Positions 19,129 to 28,633 of a stretch of 64,000 nucleotides of DNA are shown piece after piece. The position numbers and the translations under genes are program-made. The DNA is taken from assembly GCF_013003985.1 (NCBI RefSeq), contig NZ_CP053073.1, positions 2,418,001 through 2,482,000 of the forward strand, read 5' to 3'. The notes below the pieces were generated by a model. The model had not been told where the DNA came from. It ran no database searches and saw nothing but the letters and a program-made list of their open reading frames with translations. Numbering within the stretch: position 1 is the first letter of the stretch; each line of letters opens with the position of its first letter. Origin of the DNA: Usitatibacter palustris. Lineage in GTDB: Bacteria > Pseudomonadota > Gammaproteobacteria > Burkholderiales > Usitatibacteraceae.

Positions 19129-20016
19129 TCAGGCGGGAAACACGCCGGTGGACAGGTAGCGGTCGCCGCGATCGCACACGATGTGCACGATCACCGCGTT
19201 CTTCACTTCGGCCGAGATCTTGAGCGCCGCAGCGAGGCCCCCGCCCGACGAAACGCCCGCGAAGATGCCCTCCTCGCGCGCCAGGCGCCGGGTCATTTCC
19301 TCGCTCTCGTCCTGCGAGACTTCGAAAATGCGGTCGACGCGCGCGCGTTCGTAGATCTTCGGCTGGTACTGCTCGGGCCACTTGCGGATGCCGGGCACCT
19401 GCGCCCCGGGAGCCGGATGCACGCCGACTACCTGGATGGCGGCGTTCACTTCCTTGAAGTAGCGCGAGCAACCCATGATCGTGCCGGTCGTTCCCATGGT
19501 CGCGACGAAGTGCGTGAGCTTGCCCTCGGTCTCGCGCCAGATTTCGGGCGCGGTGCCCACGTAGTGCGCGAGCGGATTGTCCGGATTGGCGAACTGGTCG
19601 AGGATCACGCCCTCGCCCGCTTCGCGCATGCGCTCCGCCGTGTCGCGCGCGAGCTCCATGCCGCCGCTTTCGGGCGTCAGCACGAACTGCGCGCCGTACG
19701 CGGCCATCGTCTGGCGGCGCTCGATGGAAAGGTGCTCGGGCATCACGAGGACCATGCGATAGCCGCGCATGGCCGCGACCATCGCGAGCGCGATGCCGGT
19801 GTTGCCGCTCGTGGGCTCGATCAGCGTGTCGCCCGGCTTGATCTCGCCGCGTCGTTCCGCGCCGAGGATCATCGACAGCGCGGGGCGGTCCTTCACGGAG
19901 CCGGCGGGATTGTTGCCCTCGAGCTTCGCAAGGATGACGTTGGACGTCTTTCCGGGGATGCGTTGCAGGCGAACGAGCGGCGTATTGCCGACGAATTGTT
20001 CGAGTGTGGATGTCAT
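19129..20016 (-). CDS. cysM: Cysteine synthase B (O-acetylserine/thiosulfate sulfhydrylase)
   Basis: A 295-residue fold-type II PLP enzyme that forms cysteine (or S-sulfocysteine from thiosulfate). The N-terminal block LEQFVGNTPLVRLQRIPG is followed by GNNPAGSVKDRPAL with PLP lysine 42, the phosphate loop PTSGNTGIALAMVAAMRGY and GTTGTIMGCSRYFKEV. The sequence is nearer CysM than CysK in length. The ATG at 20016 gives the normal N terminus; a longer in-frame extension has no family character. It is divergent from the TctC-type gene, with 67 bases between start codons. Confidence 0.93.
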   Translation of the reverse strand: MTSTLEQFVGNTPLVRLQRIPGKTSNVILAKLEGNNPAGSVKDRPALSMILGAERRGEIKPGDTLIEPTSGNTGIALAMVAAMRGYRMVLVMPEHLSIERRQTMAAYGAQFVLTPESGGMELARDTAERMREAGEGVILDQFANPDNPLAHYVGTAPEIWRETEGKLTHFVATMGTTGTIMGCSRYFKEVNAAIQVVGVHPAPGAQVPGIRKWPEQYQPKIYERARVDRIFEVSQDESEEMTRRLAREEGIFAGVSSGGGLAAALKISAEVKNAVIVHIVCDRGDRYLSTGVFPA

Positions 20017-20083
20017 TGTCTGTACGGAAGTATAGCCGCGCAGGGTGCTACATTGGCGGCGCGCCTGGAACCCGGGAGGGAGC

Positions 20084-21031
20084 ATGTTTCGCACCACGTT
20101 GTTGTTCGTTTCGCTCTTCGCTACCGCGTCGGTCGCCGCGTGGCCCGAGAAGCCGATCAAGGTCTACATCGGATACACGGCCGGCGGATCGACCGACGTC
20201 GTCGGCCGCCTGATCGCGCCGCGCCTCGCGGAAAGACTCGGCCAGCCGATCGTGATCGAGAACAAGCCCGGGGGTGCGGGCGACCTCGCCGCGGAGCTGA
20301 TGCTGCAATCGCCTCCCGACGGCTACACCCTGATGCTCACCACGGTGGCGGTGCATGCGATCAACCCGGGCCTCTACAAGGTCCGCAAGTTCGACGCGAT
20401 CACGGACTTCACGCCGGTGGCCATGGTCGGTTCGTATCCGATGATTCTCATCGCCTCTCCGCAGACGTCGTTCAAGACACTCGCCGAGCTGAAGGACCTC
20501 GCCGCGAAGGCGCCGACGTTCTATTCGTCCTCGGGCGTGGGCTCGCCGGGACACCTTTCCGGAGAGCTGCTGGTGCGCGCGCTCAGCGCGACCATCACCC
20601 ACGTTCCCTACAAGGGCGGAGCCCCGTCCGTCCTCGCCATCATGTCGGGCGAGGCGCAGCTCAATTTCGCGACACTGCCGGCCGTCACGCCGCAGATCCG
20701 CGGCAACAAGGTGCGCGCCATCGGACTCGCCTCGAAGGAACGCAATCCCGCGGTGCCCGACGTTCCTACGCTCATCGAGTTGGGACTGCCCGACTTCGAC
20801 GTCGGAACCTGGACGGGCTTCGTCGGACCGAAGGGCCTGCCGCAGGAGATGGTGACGAAGTTCAACGCCGCCGTGGCTGCCGTGCTCGCGGAGCCCGCGA
20901 TTCGCCAGCGCCTCGCCGACGAAGGCGCGGAGATCCGCACGATGTCGCCTGCCGAATTCGGCGCCTTCATGCGCGCCGAGAACGCGCGCTGGGTGAAGGT
21001 CGTGCGCGACGCCGGCATCACACCGCAGTAA
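20084..21031 (+). CDS. Tripartite tricarboxylate transporter-type substrate-binding protein (TctC/Bug)
   Basis: A 315-residue periplasmic binding protein. Signal peptide residues 1-~19 end ASVAAWP. The Bug/TctC signatures KPIKVYIGYTAGGSTDVVGR, VIENKPGGAGDLAAELML and ITHVPYKGGAPSVLAIMSGE are clear. The ATG at 20084 follows GGGAGG. Such proteins bind carboxylated compounds for TctAB permeases or act as orphan sensors; no tctA or tctB gene is in the window. It lies 14 bases upstream of a family III CoA-transferase and an enoyl-CoA hydratase on the same strand. The set may handle an imported organic acid through its CoA ester, but the substrate is unknown. Confidence 0.9.
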   Translation: MFRTTLLFVSLFATASVAAWPEKPIKVYIGYTAGGSTDVVGRLIAPRLAERLGQPIVIENKPGGAGDLAAELMLQSPPDGYTLMLTTVAVHAINPGLYKVRKFDAITDFTPVAMVGSYPMILIASPQTSFKTLAELKDLAAKAPTFYSSSGVGSPGHLSGELLVRALSATITHVPYKGGAPSVLAIMSGEAQLNFATLPAVTPQIRGNKVRAIGLASKERNPAVPDVPTLIELGLPDFDVGTWTGFVGPKGLPQEMVTKFNAAVAAVLAEPAIRQRLADEGAEIRTMSPAEFGAFMRAENARWVKVVRDAGITPQ

Positions 21032-21045
21032 TCACGCGACGACCC

Positions 21046-22236
21046 ATGCCCCACATCCCCGCTTCGCAAGCCCTCGCGCGCTTTCGCGTGATCGACCTCA
21101 CCCAGGTGCGCGCCGGCCCGACGGCCGCGCGCCAGCTCGCCGACTGGGGCGCCGACGTGATCCAGGTGCAGATGCCCGAACACATGCGCGGCGACGACAC
21201 ACTCGGTGGGCAAGAGGGTTCGGACTACCAGTACACGCACCGCAACAAGCGTTCGATCACGCTGAACCTCAAGGAAGCCGAGGGCATCGCCGTCCTGAAG
21301 AAGCTCATCGAGAAGGCCGACGTCGTGCTCGAGAACTTCCGGCCCGACGTGAAGAATCGCCTGGGCATCGACTACGAGACGCTCGAGAAGATCAACCCGG
21401 GCCTCGTGTACGCGAGCATTTCCGGATTCGGCCAGACGGGCCCGTACGCACAGCGTCCCGGCTTCGACCAGATCGCGCAGGGGATGGGCGGCCTGATGTC
21501 GGTCACCGGTCTTCCCGGGCAAGGCCCGGTTCGCGTGGGCATTCCCATCGCCGACCTGTGCGGCGGCATCTTCGCGGCCTACGGCGTGGTGGTCGCCCTC
21601 CTCGAGCGCGAGCGCTCGGGCAAGGGCCAGTGGGTCCAGACCTCGCTCCTGCAGGCGATGCTCTACATGATGGATTTCCAGACGGCGCGCGCGACGATCG
21701 ACGGCGAGGTTCCGGGGCAGGCGGGCAATTTCCACCCGACCAGCATTCCGACGGGCGTGTACAAGACGAAGGATGGCCACATCAACATCGCGGTGTTCGG
21801 CGGCAAGATCTGGGAGCGCTTCGCGGAAGTGATGGGCGCGCCCGAGTGGATCGCCGACGAGCGCTCGCAGAGCAAGTCGGCCCGCTCGGTGCATCGCGAC
21901 TGGCTCAACGCCGAGATTGAACGCCGCTTGCAGGCGAACACGAGTGACTACTGGATCGAGAAGCTCAACGCGGCCGGTGTCGCGTGCGGGCGCATCAACG
22001 ACATGAAGCAGGCCTTCGACGAACCGCAGGTGCAGCACCTGGGCATGGTGCAGGAGGTCGAGTCGCCGCACCTGGGCAAGCAGAAGCTCATGGGACAACC
22101 CGTGACGCTTTCGCGCACGCCCTCGCGAATCGCGCGAACCACGCCACGCCGCGGCGAGCACACCGAGGAGATCCTCGCGGAGGCCGGCTTCGACCGCACC
22201 ACGCTCGAGCGCATGAAGGCCGCAGGAGTCTACTGA
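21046..22236 (+). CDS. Family III (CaiB/BaiF) CoA-transferase
   Basis: A 396-residue CoA-transferase. The N-terminal RVIDLTQVRAGPTAARQLAD block, the KRSITLNLKEAEG motif, NFRPDVKNRLGIDYETL and the catalytic-aspartate region GIPIADLCGGIFAAYGV (Asp near residue 169) are intact. The family moves CoA between carboxylic acids such as carnitine, formate/oxalate, succinate or mesaconate derivatives; the exact pair cannot be read from sequence. It sits between the binding-protein gene and an enoyl-CoA hydratase gene (2 bases apart), consistent with activation of an acid followed by hydration or dehydration of its thioester. Confidence 0.92.
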   Translation: MPHIPASQALARFRVIDLTQVRAGPTAARQLADWGADVIQVQMPEHMRGDDTLGGQEGSDYQYTHRNKRSITLNLKEAEGIAVLKKLIEKADVVLENFRPDVKNRLGIDYETLEKINPGLVYASISGFGQTGPYAQRPGFDQIAQGMGGLMSVTGLPGQGPVRVGIPIADLCGGIFAAYGVVVALLERERSGKGQWVQTSLLQAMLYMMDFQTARATIDGEVPGQAGNFHPTSIPTGVYKTKDGHINIAVFGGKIWERFAEVMGAPEWIADERSQSKSARSVHRDWLNAEIERRLQANTSDYWIEKLNAAGVACGRINDMKQAFDEPQVQHLGMVQEVESPHLGKQKLMGQPVTLSRTPSRIARTTPRRGEHTEEILAEAGFDRTTLERMKAAGVY

Positions 22237-22238
22237 GG

Positions 22239-23048
22239 ATGAACGACATGACCTATCCCTCCACCACCGAGCGCGTGAAGTCCTGGCTCGAAGGTTCGGT
22301 GCTGCACATCTGCTTCAACAATCCGGCCAAGCACAACGCGCTGTCGGTCGACATGTGGGAGGCCGTTCCGCTGCTCCTGGATCGCGCTGAAAAGGACGAT
22401 GGCGTGCGCATGGTCGTGTTCTCCGGCGCGGGCGAGAAGGCCTTCGTCTCGGGCGCGGACATCTCGCAGTTCGAGGACCAGCGCGCGGCGAAGGAAGCGG
22501 TGAAGAAGTACGAGCAGATGGCCGAAGCCGCCCTCGAAGGCATCTACGAATTCGGCAAGCCCACGGTGGCGGCGATCAACGGCTATTGCATCGGCGGCGG
22601 CGTGAACGTGGCGATCAGCTGCGACATCCGCATCGCCACGCCCAATTCCGTGTTCTCGATTCCCGCCTCGCGCCTGGGGCTGGGCTACCGGGTCTCGGCG
22701 ATGCGCAACCTCACGCACCTCGTCGGCCCCGGCAACGCGAAGGACATCTTCTTCACCGGCCGGCGCTTCGATGCCGCCGAAGCCCAGCGCATCGGCCTCA
22801 TCAACCGCATCGCGAGCCCCGGGGACCTCGAGCCGCTGCTCAAGGAGTACACCGACGCGATCACCACCGGCGCGCCGCTCACGATCAAGGCGGGCAAGCG
22901 GATCATCCGCGAGGTGCTCAAGCCCGACGCCGATCTCGATGTCGAGATGTGCCGGCGCCTGATCCTCGATTGCTTCGAGAGCGAGGACTACGCGGAGGGC
23001 CGGCGTGCCTTCATGGAGAAGAGAAAGCCCACCTTCAAGGGGAAGTAG
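22239..23048 (+). CDS. Enoyl-CoA hydratase/isomerase (crotonase) family protein
   Basis: A 269-residue crotonase. The oxyanion-hole segments SGAGEKAFVSGADISQFED and AINGYCIGGGVNVAISCDIR are intact, with IPASRLGLGY and a RRFDAAEAQRIGLINRI block. The usual second catalytic glutamate position near the SRLGLGYRV segment appears altered, so the activity may be hydration, isomerisation or another crotonase reaction. The ATG is 2 bases after the CoA-transferase stop, and a strong terminator follows 12 bases after its own stop, closing the transcript. Confidence 0.9.
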   Translation: MNDMTYPSTTERVKSWLEGSVLHICFNNPAKHNALSVDMWEAVPLLLDRAEKDDGVRMVVFSGAGEKAFVSGADISQFEDQRAAKEAVKKYEQMAEAALEGIYEFGKPTVAAINGYCIGGGVNVAISCDIRIATPNSVFSIPASRLGLGYRVSAMRNLTHLVGPGNAKDIFFTGRRFDAAEAQRIGLINRIASPGDLEPLLKEYTDAITTGAPLTIKAGKRIIREVLKPDADLDVEMCRRLILDCFESEDYAEGRRAFMEKRKPTFKGK

Positions 23049-23060
23049 CCCGCGCAAAGA

Positions 23061-23086
23061 AAAAGCCCCGCCGAAGCGGGGCTTTT
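23061..23086. terminator. Bidirectional intrinsic terminator
   Basis: AAAAGCCCCGC-CGAA-GCGGGGCTTTT is an 11-pair GC stem with flanking A and T runs. It sits between the convergent enoyl-CoA hydratase and ComEA-like genes and can end both transcripts. Confidence 0.9.
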
Positions 23087-23108
23087 TTCATGGTGCGGGT
23101 GCTGCGAG

Positions 23109-23939
23109 TTACTTGGTCGGCTTGGGCGGCTCGGCCTTCTTCGGATCGGCCTTCGCATCCGCAGCGGCCTTATCCTTCGCGGCCTTCTCGTCGGCCGCGG
23201 CCTTCGTGTCGGACGCCTTCGCGTCCTTGCCAGCCTTGTCCTTCGTGGACTTCGCGTCCTTGGCGGCCTTTTCCTTCGCGGCCTTCTCGTCGGCGGCGGC
23301 CTTGGCCTTCGCGGCCTTCTCGTCCTTCGCGGCCTTTTCCTTCGCCGCCTTTTCTTCCTTGGCGGCCTTTTCCTTCGCGGCCTTCTCGTCCTTCGCCGCC
23401 TTGTCCTTCGCCGCCTTCTCTTCCTTCGCGGCCTTGTCCTTCGCAGCCTTCTCTTCAGCCGCGGCCTTCTTCGGGTCTACGGGCTTGGCGGGCGGCGCGG
23501 GCTTGTCGGCAGGCTTCGCGGGCGGGGCCTTGTCAGCCGGCTTGTCGGCGGCCTTCGTGGGGGCCGGCGCAGGTGCGGGTGCGGGCTTGTCGGCGGCGGG
23601 CTTCGTCGCCGGGGCCTTGTCGGCAGCAGCGGCAGGCTTCGCGGGCGCGGCGGCCTTGTCGTCCTTCTTCGGCGCCGGATCCGAACGGCCGGAGAGCATG
23701 ACGTCCTTCTTGATCTTGTCGTACGTCGCGTCGCCGATGCCGTCGACCTTCTTCAGGTCGTCGAGCGACTTGAACGGGCCGTTCTTCGTGCGGTAGTCGA
23801 TGATGGCTTGCGCCTTCACCGGGCCGACGCCGTCGAGCGTCTCGAGTTGTTCTTTCGTTGCTGAATTCACGTTGATGCCCGCGAACGCCATGCCGACATA
23901 GGCAATGAGCGCCACGAACAAGGCTATGAGCTTCTTCAT
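23109..23939 (-). CDS. ComEA-like helix-hairpin-helix protein with a histone-H1-like Lys/Ala tail
   Basis: A 276-residue protein. Residues 1-~20 are a signal peptide or anchor (MKKLIALFVALIAYVGMAFA). Residues ~21-82 are a ComEA-type double helix-hairpin-helix (INVNSATKEQLETLDGVGPV, then FKSLDDLKKVDGIGDATYDK) that binds DNA without sequence specificity. From ~88 on, the protein is low complexity: first a Pro/Ala/Lys region, then ~120 residues of AAKDEKAAKEKAAKEEKAAK-type repeats. The tail resembles histone H1-like proteins such as Hc1 or AlgP. Short ComEA proteins normally end after the HhH pair, so the tail is unusual. Role in DNA uptake or envelope-DNA contact is inferred. Confidence 0.85.
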   Translation of the reverse strand: MKKLIALFVALIAYVGMAFAGINVNSATKEQLETLDGVGPVKAQAIIDYRTKNGPFKSLDDLKKVDGIGDATYDKIKKDVMLSGRSDPAPKKDDKAAAPAKPAAAADKAPATKPAADKPAPAPAPAPTKAADKPADKAPPAKPADKPAPPAKPVDPKKAAAEEKAAKDKAAKEEKAAKDKAAKDEKAAKEKAAKEEKAAKEKAAKDEKAAKAKAAADEKAAKEKAAKDAKSTKDKAGKDAKASDTKAAADEKAAKDKAAADAKADPKKAEPPKPTK

Positions 23940-24038
23940 GTCTGATCCCCTTGGATGTTCGTTTCGAACCGCCGAGCCGGCAGTTCCCCCTTGATTCAGC
24001 TCCCGGTCCGGTGGTCCGGTTTCTTGGGAACTTTTTGA

Positions 24039-24665
24039 TTATACGGGGTTTTTGCGCGAAGCCGCAGGTTCCAGGACTTCCAGCCGCGCCTCGTCGATCC
24101 AGGCCTTGCCCGAACCTTCGATGATCGCGCCGACCTCGAGGAGCCCGGCTTCCTTCGGCACGACGAACTCGACCTCGACGCGCTTCCAGTCCGAGGTGCC
24201 GGTCGCCTGCGTCTGCCAGTGGCCCATGTTCGAGCCATGCGGATACTGGGCGATGGCCATGGGTCCCACGCCCTTGCCCTCGAATCCCTCGAGGCGCACG
24301 GCGATGGACAGGCGCACGCGCGCGCCATGCAACGCCGAGAGGTCCTGGAGCACCTGCATCGTGAGCGCCCAAGGCTCCTTGTGCGTGCCCGGTTCGACTT
24401 TCATGCTGCGCTTGCCGGCCGCGGGGCGCGTTTCGTCCACCGTGAAGCGGAACGCATCGGGGTTGTTGTGGACGGTGCAGCTCCAGCGCGGCGGGCAGCG
24501 GTACTGCGGCGCCGGGTCGGCTTCGAAGCCGGGATTGGCCAGCGTGACCTGGCGCGGTCCCGCAGCGGTTACCGGCGCCGGCGAGCCCGCGACCTGTTGC
24601 GGCCCGGGGGTCACGCAACCCAGCAGGAAGAGCGCTGCCGAGATCAACGCAAGCACGACTTTCAT
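24039..24665 (-). CDS. Lipoprotein of unknown function at the end of the heptose/UDP-glucuronate operon
   Basis: A 208-residue lipoprotein with signal [12 protein letters not shown] (lipobox LLGC, Cys16). After a short Pro/Ala linker comes a beta-rich domain beginning [20 protein letters not shown], with two further cysteines (RCPPRWSC). The layout, including the NPGFE opening and a late [15 protein letters not shown] strand and [11 protein letters not shown] end, resembles carbohydrate-binding jelly-roll modules (CBM4/9-like). Its ATG overlaps the hldD stop (ATGA), so it is co-translated with LPS-precursor genes. A glycan-binding role at the envelope is inference; I know of no characterised homologue. 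Confidence 0.75.
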   Translation of the reverse strand: MKVVLALISAALFLLGCVTPGPQQVAGSPAPVTAAGPRQVTLANPGFEADPAPQYRCPPRWSCTVHNNPDAFRFTVDETRPAAGKRSMKVEPGTHKEPWALTMQVLQDLSALHGARVRLSIAVRLEGFEGKGVGPMAIAQYPHGSNMGHWQTQATGTSDWKRVEVEFVVPKEAGLLEVGAIIEGSGKAWIDEARLEVLEPAASRKNPV

Positions 24666-25669
24666 TTCCCGGCCTCGCCGCGCGCGATGCGCTCGGTGAC
24701 GTAGCGCGCCACGCCCTGCTCGACATCGAGGAAGGGTTCCGTATAGCCCGCTGCGCGCAGCGCCGACATGTCGGCCTGCGTGTAGCTCTGGTACTTGCCC
24801 ACGAGTTGCGCCGGGAACGCGATGTACTCGATCGCGCCTTCGCGCTTCAGCTCGGCGAGGGACAGCGCCTTCTCGCCTTTCGACTGGCGCACGGCGTTGA
24901 TCGTGGCCGCGGCGACATCGTTGAAGCTGCGCGCCTTGCCGGTACCGACGTTGAAGATGCCCGAGAGCTTCGGATGGTCGAGGAAGAACAGGTTCACGCG
25001 CACCACGTCTTCCACGGATATGAAATCGCGGATCTGCTCGCCCGGGCCGTAGCCGCCGCTGCCCTCGAACAGCTTCACCTTGCCCTGCGACAGGTATTGG
25101 TTGAAGAAGTGGAATGCGACAGACGCCATGCGGCCCTTGTGCGACTCGCGCGGCCCGTAGACGTTGAAGTAGCGAAAGCCCGCGACCTGGCTCGCGCGCG
25201 ACTCGATCATGCGGCGCACGTATTGGTCGAAGAGGAACTTCGAGTAGCCGTAGACGTTGAGCGGCGCCTCGTGCTCGCGCGACTCCTTGAACACGGTGCC
25301 GCCTCCGTAGACGGAGGCCGAGGAGGCATAGATGAACGGGATGGAATGGTCCTGGCACCACTCGAGGAGGTCCACCGAGTAGCGGTAGTTGTTCTCCATC
25401 ATGTAGCGGCCGTCGGTCTCCATCGTGTCGGAGCACGCGCCCTGGTGCAGCACCGCGGCAATGCCGGTCTCGAATGCCGAGTGGCGGATGCGGTCGATGA
25501 AATCCTGCTTGTCGAAGTAGTCGGCGATCTCGCAGTCGGCGAGGTTGGGCATCTTCTCGGCGCGCGAGAGGTTGTCCACCGCGATGATGTCGGCCATGCC
25601 GCGCGCATTGAGCGCCTTCACGACGTTGGCGCCCACGAATCCGGCCGCACCCGTGACGATCAGCTTCAT
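24662..25669 (-). CDS. hldD: ADP-L-glycero-D-manno-heptose 6-epimerase
   Basis: A 335-residue short-chain-dehydrogenase-type epimerase that makes ADP-L,D-heptose for the LPS inner core. It shows [20 protein letters not shown] at the NADP-binding N terminus, the family block [18 protein letters not shown], the catalytic [12 protein letters not shown] (YxxxK) and [19 protein letters not shown]. The ATG overlaps the rfaE1 stop by 4 bases and its own stop overlaps the lipoprotein start. It works directly downstream of RfaE1 in the heptose pathway. Confidence 0.96.
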   Translation of the reverse strand: MKLIVTGAAGFVGANVVKALNARGMADIIAVDNLSRAEKMPNLADCEIADYFDKQDFIDRIRHSAFETGIAAVLHQGACSDTMETDGRYMMENNYRYSVDLLEWCQDHSIPFIYASSASVYGGGTVFKESREHEAPLNVYGYSKFLFDQYVRRMIESRASQVAGFRYFNVYGPRESHKGRMASVAFHFFNQYLSQGKVKLFEGSGGYGPGEQIRDFISVEDVVRVNLFFLDHPKLSGIFNVGTGKARSFNDVAAATINAVRQSKGEKALSLAELKREGAIEYIAFPAQLVGKYQSYTQADMSALRAAGYTEPFLDVEQGVARYVTERIARGEAGK

Positions 25670-26610
25670 TTGCCCTCCAGCGACGCCACGAGCTCTTCGC
25701 GAGTCACGACAGCGGTTCCGAGCTTGCCCACGACGATACCGGCCGCGTGGTTCGCCACCCGCATCGCGGCGTGCAGGTCGGCGCCCGAGGCGACCATGAG
25801 TGCCAGCGTGGCGATGACGGTGTCGCCCGCGCCGGAGACGTCGTAGACCTCCTGGGCGCGCGTGGCCTCGTGCCACGCCTCCTTCGCGGTGAAGAGCGAC
25901 ATGCCCTCCTCGCTGCGCGTCACGATGAGCGCATCGAGGTCGAGGTCGGCGCGGAGCTTGCGCGCGCGGCGCTCGAGGTCGGCGTCGTCGCTCCAGCGGC
26001 CGGCCACCTCGCGGAACTCGCCGCGGTTGGGCGTGAGGAGCGTCGCGCCCTTGTAGCGCGTGTATTCGTGGCCCTTCGGATCGACCAGCACGGGCTTGCC
26101 GTTCTCGCGCGCGATCTGGATCATCCGGCCGACGTGCTCGAGCCCGCCCTTGCCGTAGTCGGAGAGGATGATGACTTCGGCCTGGTCGACGAGACGCGTG
26201 TATTCGTCGAGCTTCGCCGCCAGCACCTCGTGGCCCGGCGGCCGTTCGAAATCGATGCGCAGCAACTGCTGCTGGTGGCCGATCACGCGCAGCTTCACCG
26301 TGGTGGAGAGCTCGCGGTCGCGATGCAGCGAGGCGATCACGCGCTCGCGCAGCAGGAGATCCTCGAGCGCGCGGCCGGCCTCGTCCTCGCCGACAACCGC
26401 CAGGAGCGTGGCATGTCCACCGAGTGCGGTGATGTTGCGCGCCACGTTCGCAGCACCCCCGGGACGCTCCTCGGTGCGCTTCACGTGCACGATCGGCACG
26501 GGCGCCTCGGGGGAGATCCGGCTCACGTCGCCGAACCAGTAGCGGTCGAGCATGACGTCGCCCACCACGAGGATGCGGCGATTGGCGAGATCGGGAAGTG
26601 GGGCGTTCAT
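25666..26610 (-). CDS. rfaE1: D-glycero-beta-D-manno-heptose-7-phosphate kinase
   Basis: A 314-residue PfkB-family sugar kinase corresponding to the kinase half of HldE; the adenylyltransferase half (RfaE2) is not fused and not in the window. Motifs: [59 protein letters not shown] and the catalytic [20 protein letters not shown] near residue 260. It overlaps ugd and hldD by 4 bases on each side. Splitting of the two HldE functions is common in betaproteobacteria. Confidence 0.95.
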   Translation of the reverse strand: MNAPLPDLANRRILVVGDVMLDRYWFGDVSRISPEAPVPIVHVKRTEERPGGAANVARNITALGGHATLLAVVGEDEAGRALEDLLLRERVIASLHRDRELSTTVKLRVIGHQQQLLRIDFERPPGHEVLAAKLDEYTRLVDQAEVIILSDYGKGGLEHVGRMIQIARENGKPVLVDPKGHEYTRYKGATLLTPNRGEFREVAGRWSDDADLERRARKLRADLDLDALIVTRSEEGMSLFTAKEAWHEATRAQEVYDVSGAGDTVIATLALMVASGADLHAAMRVANHAAGIVVGKLGTAVVTREELVASLEGK

Positions 26611-27926
26611 CGGCCGATCGGATGGTACTCGATGCCCTGCTCGCGCACGGCGGCCGGCTCGTAGAGGTTGCGGCCATCGAAGATGACCGGCTGCTTGAGG
26701 CCCGCGCGCAGCGCCTCGAAGTCGGGGCTGCGGAACTGCTTCCACTCGGTCACGATCACGACGGCGTCCGCGCCCTTCGCGCATTCGGCGGCGGAGGCCG
26801 CGAACGTGATGCCCTTCTGGCCCGCGAACGCCTTGCGCGCTTCGTCCATCGCGACCGGGTCGAACGCCGAGACCGTCGCACCGCGCGCGAGAAGCCCCGC
26901 GATCACGACGCGGCTGGGCGCTTCGCGCATGTCGTCGGTGTTGGGCTTGAACGCGAGGCCCCAGATCGCGAAGTGCCGGCCGGCGAGGTTTTCGCCGAAG
27001 CGCTTCACGATCTTCTGCACGAGCACTTCCTTCTGGCGATCGTTGGCCTCCTCGACCGCGCGAACGACCTTCAGGTCGATGCCCTGCTCCTGGCCGATGC
27101 GCAGGAGCGCCGTGACGTCCTTGGGAAAGCACGAGCCGCCGTAGCCGGTTCCGGGATAGAGGAAGTGATAACCGATACGCGGGTCCGAACCGATGCCGAC
27201 GCGAACGTGTTCGATGTCCGCGCCGAGCCGCTCGGCAAGGAGGGCCAGCTCGTTCATGAAGGAAATGCGCGTGGCGAGCATCGCGTTGGCCGCGTACTTC
27301 GTGAGCTCCGCCGAGCGGATGTCCATCACCTGCAGGCGGTCGTGGTTGCGCTGGAAAGGCTGGTAGAGCTCACGCATGCGCGCGATGGCATCCGGATCGT
27401 CCGCGCCGATGATGATGCGATCCGGGCGCATGAAGTCCTCGATCGCGGCACCTTCCTTGAGGAACTCCGGATTCGAAACCACCGAAAATGCATGGCTCGC
27501 CTTGCGCTGCGCGAGGCCCTGCTTGATGGCCTCGTGAACCTTGTCCGCTGTACCCACGGGAACCGTCGACTTGTCGACCACGACACGCGGGCCGTCCATG
27601 TGCGCAGCGATTCCCCGCGCGGCCGCCAGGACGTATTGGAGGTCCGCCGAGCCATCCTCGCCGGGCGGCGTGCCGACCGCGATCATCTGGATCGTGCCGA
27701 ATCGCGCGCCTTCGACCGGATCCGTGGTGAAGCGCAGGCGCCCGCTCGCGGCGTTGGCGCGGACGATCTCGGCGAGCCCCGGCTCGTGGATGGGAATCTC
27801 GCCGCGCTCGAGCATGTCGATCTTGCGCTGGTCGAGGTCGACGCACACGACGTGGTTGCCGACGTCCGCGAGGCAGGCACCCGTGACGAGGCCCACGTAT
27901 CCGGTTCCGATGATGCTGACCTTCAT
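26607..27926 (-). CDS. ugd: UDP-glucose 6-dehydrogenase
   Basis: A 439-residue NAD-dependent enzyme oxidising UDP-glucose to UDP-glucuronate. It has the Rossmann start [20 protein letters not shown], the [10 protein letters not shown] and [16 protein letters not shown] blocks, and the catalytic cysteine in [22 protein letters not shown]-glucuronate serves capsule/exopolysaccharide synthesis or, through ArnA, aminoarabinose addition to lipid A. It is embedded between pyrF and rfaE1 with ATGA overlaps on both sides, placing it in the LPS precursor operon. Confidence 0.96.
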   Translation of the reverse strand: MKVSIIGTGYVGLVTGACLADVGNHVVCVDLDQRKIDMLERGEIPIHEPGLAEIVRANAASGRLRFTTDPVEGARFGTIQMIAVGTPPGEDGSADLQYVLAAARGIAAHMDGPRVVVDKSTVPVGTADKVHEAIKQGLAQRKASHAFSVVSNPEFLKEGAAIEDFMRPDRIIIGADDPDAIARMRELYQPFQRNHDRLQVMDIRSAELTKYAANAMLATRISFMNELALLAERLGADIEHVRVGIGSDPRIGYHFLYPGTGYGGSCFPKDVTALLRIGQEQGIDLKVVRAVEEANDRQKEVLVQKIVKRFGENLAGRHFAIWGLAFKPNTDDMREAPSRVVIAGLLARGATVSAFDPVAMDEARKAFAGQKGITFAASAAECAKGADAVVIVTEWKQFRSPDFEALRAGLKQPVIFDGRNLYEPAAVREQGIEYHPIGR

Positions 27927-28633
27927 TTCCTGCGGCTCTCTTCTTCCAGCGAACGATGAATGGCTTCGAGCGTGGCGACCGGATCTTCCGAGCGCGTGAC
28001 CGACCGCCCGATGACGAGGTAGTCCGCGCCCAGGCGCAGGGCTTCAGGCGGCGTCACGACACGGGCCTGGTCGGCCTTCGCATCACCCTCGAGGCGAATG
28101 CCGGGCGTGACCAGCGTGAACGTGGTTCCCGCCGAGGCACGGACCCACGGCGCTTCCTGCGCGGAGCACACCACGCCATCGAGGCCGCATTCGCGCGCGA
28201 GGCGCGAAAGACCCTCGACGCGGCCACGCACGCCGTCGGCGAAACCCACCTGCCGCAGGCTGTCGTCGTCGAGGCTCGTGAGGATCGTGACCGCGATGAG
28301 CAGCGGCGGCTTGGTGACGCTCGCGACCGCGTCGCGCGCCGCGCGCATCATCGCCTCACCACCGCTCGCGTGGACGTTGACCATCCAGACGCCGAGCGCG
28401 GCGGCCGCCTTGCAGGCGCCGGCGACCGTATTGGGAATGTCGTGGAACTTGAGGTCGAGGAACACTTCGAAGCCGCGCTCCTGGAGCTTGCCGATGAGCG
28501 CGGGCCCGGTGGCGACGAAGAGTTCCTTGCCGACCTTGACGCGGCAAAGGCGCGGATCGAGGCGCGCCGCGCACGCGAGCGCCTCGTCGGCGGACGGGAA
28601 GTCGAGCGCGACGATGACGCGCCTATTGTCCAA
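27923..28633 (-). CDS. pyrF: Orotidine 5'-phosphate decarboxylase
   Basis: A 236-residue TIM-barrel enzyme for the last step of UMP synthesis. The start [20 protein letters not shown] and the catalytic [20 protein letters not shown] with the Asp-Lys-His-Asp array are intact; the phosphate-binding end is [20 protein letters not shown]. It overlaps the end of lapB by 11 bases and the start of ugd by 4. The lapA-lapB-pyrF order is conserved with E. coli. Confidence 0.97.
   Translation of the reverse strand: MDNRRVIVALDFPSADEALACAARLDPRLCRVKVGKELFVATGPALIGKLQERGFEVFLDLKFHDIPNTVAGACKAAAALGVWMVNVHASGGEAMMRAARDAVASVTKPPLLIAVTILTSLDDDSLRQVGFADGVRGRVEGLSRLARECGLDGVVCSAQEAPWVRASAGTTFTLVTPGIRLEGDAKADQARVVTPPEALRLGADYLVIGRSVTRSEDPVATLEAIHRSLEEESRRK

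Noticed and set aside
18367..22236. Very long plus-strand open frame (nearly 1290 codons) running antisense to the exonuclease and cysM genes before the CoA-transferase
   Set aside because: Only the part from 21046 has family motifs. The rest is the third-position shadow typical of GC-rich DNA, and the antisense genes are clearly real.
23150..23480. Regular short repeats suggesting a CRISPR or satellite array
   Set aside because: The repeats are codon-level repeats of Lys/Ala/Glu inside the ComEA-like gene, keep the frame throughout, and have no unique spacers.
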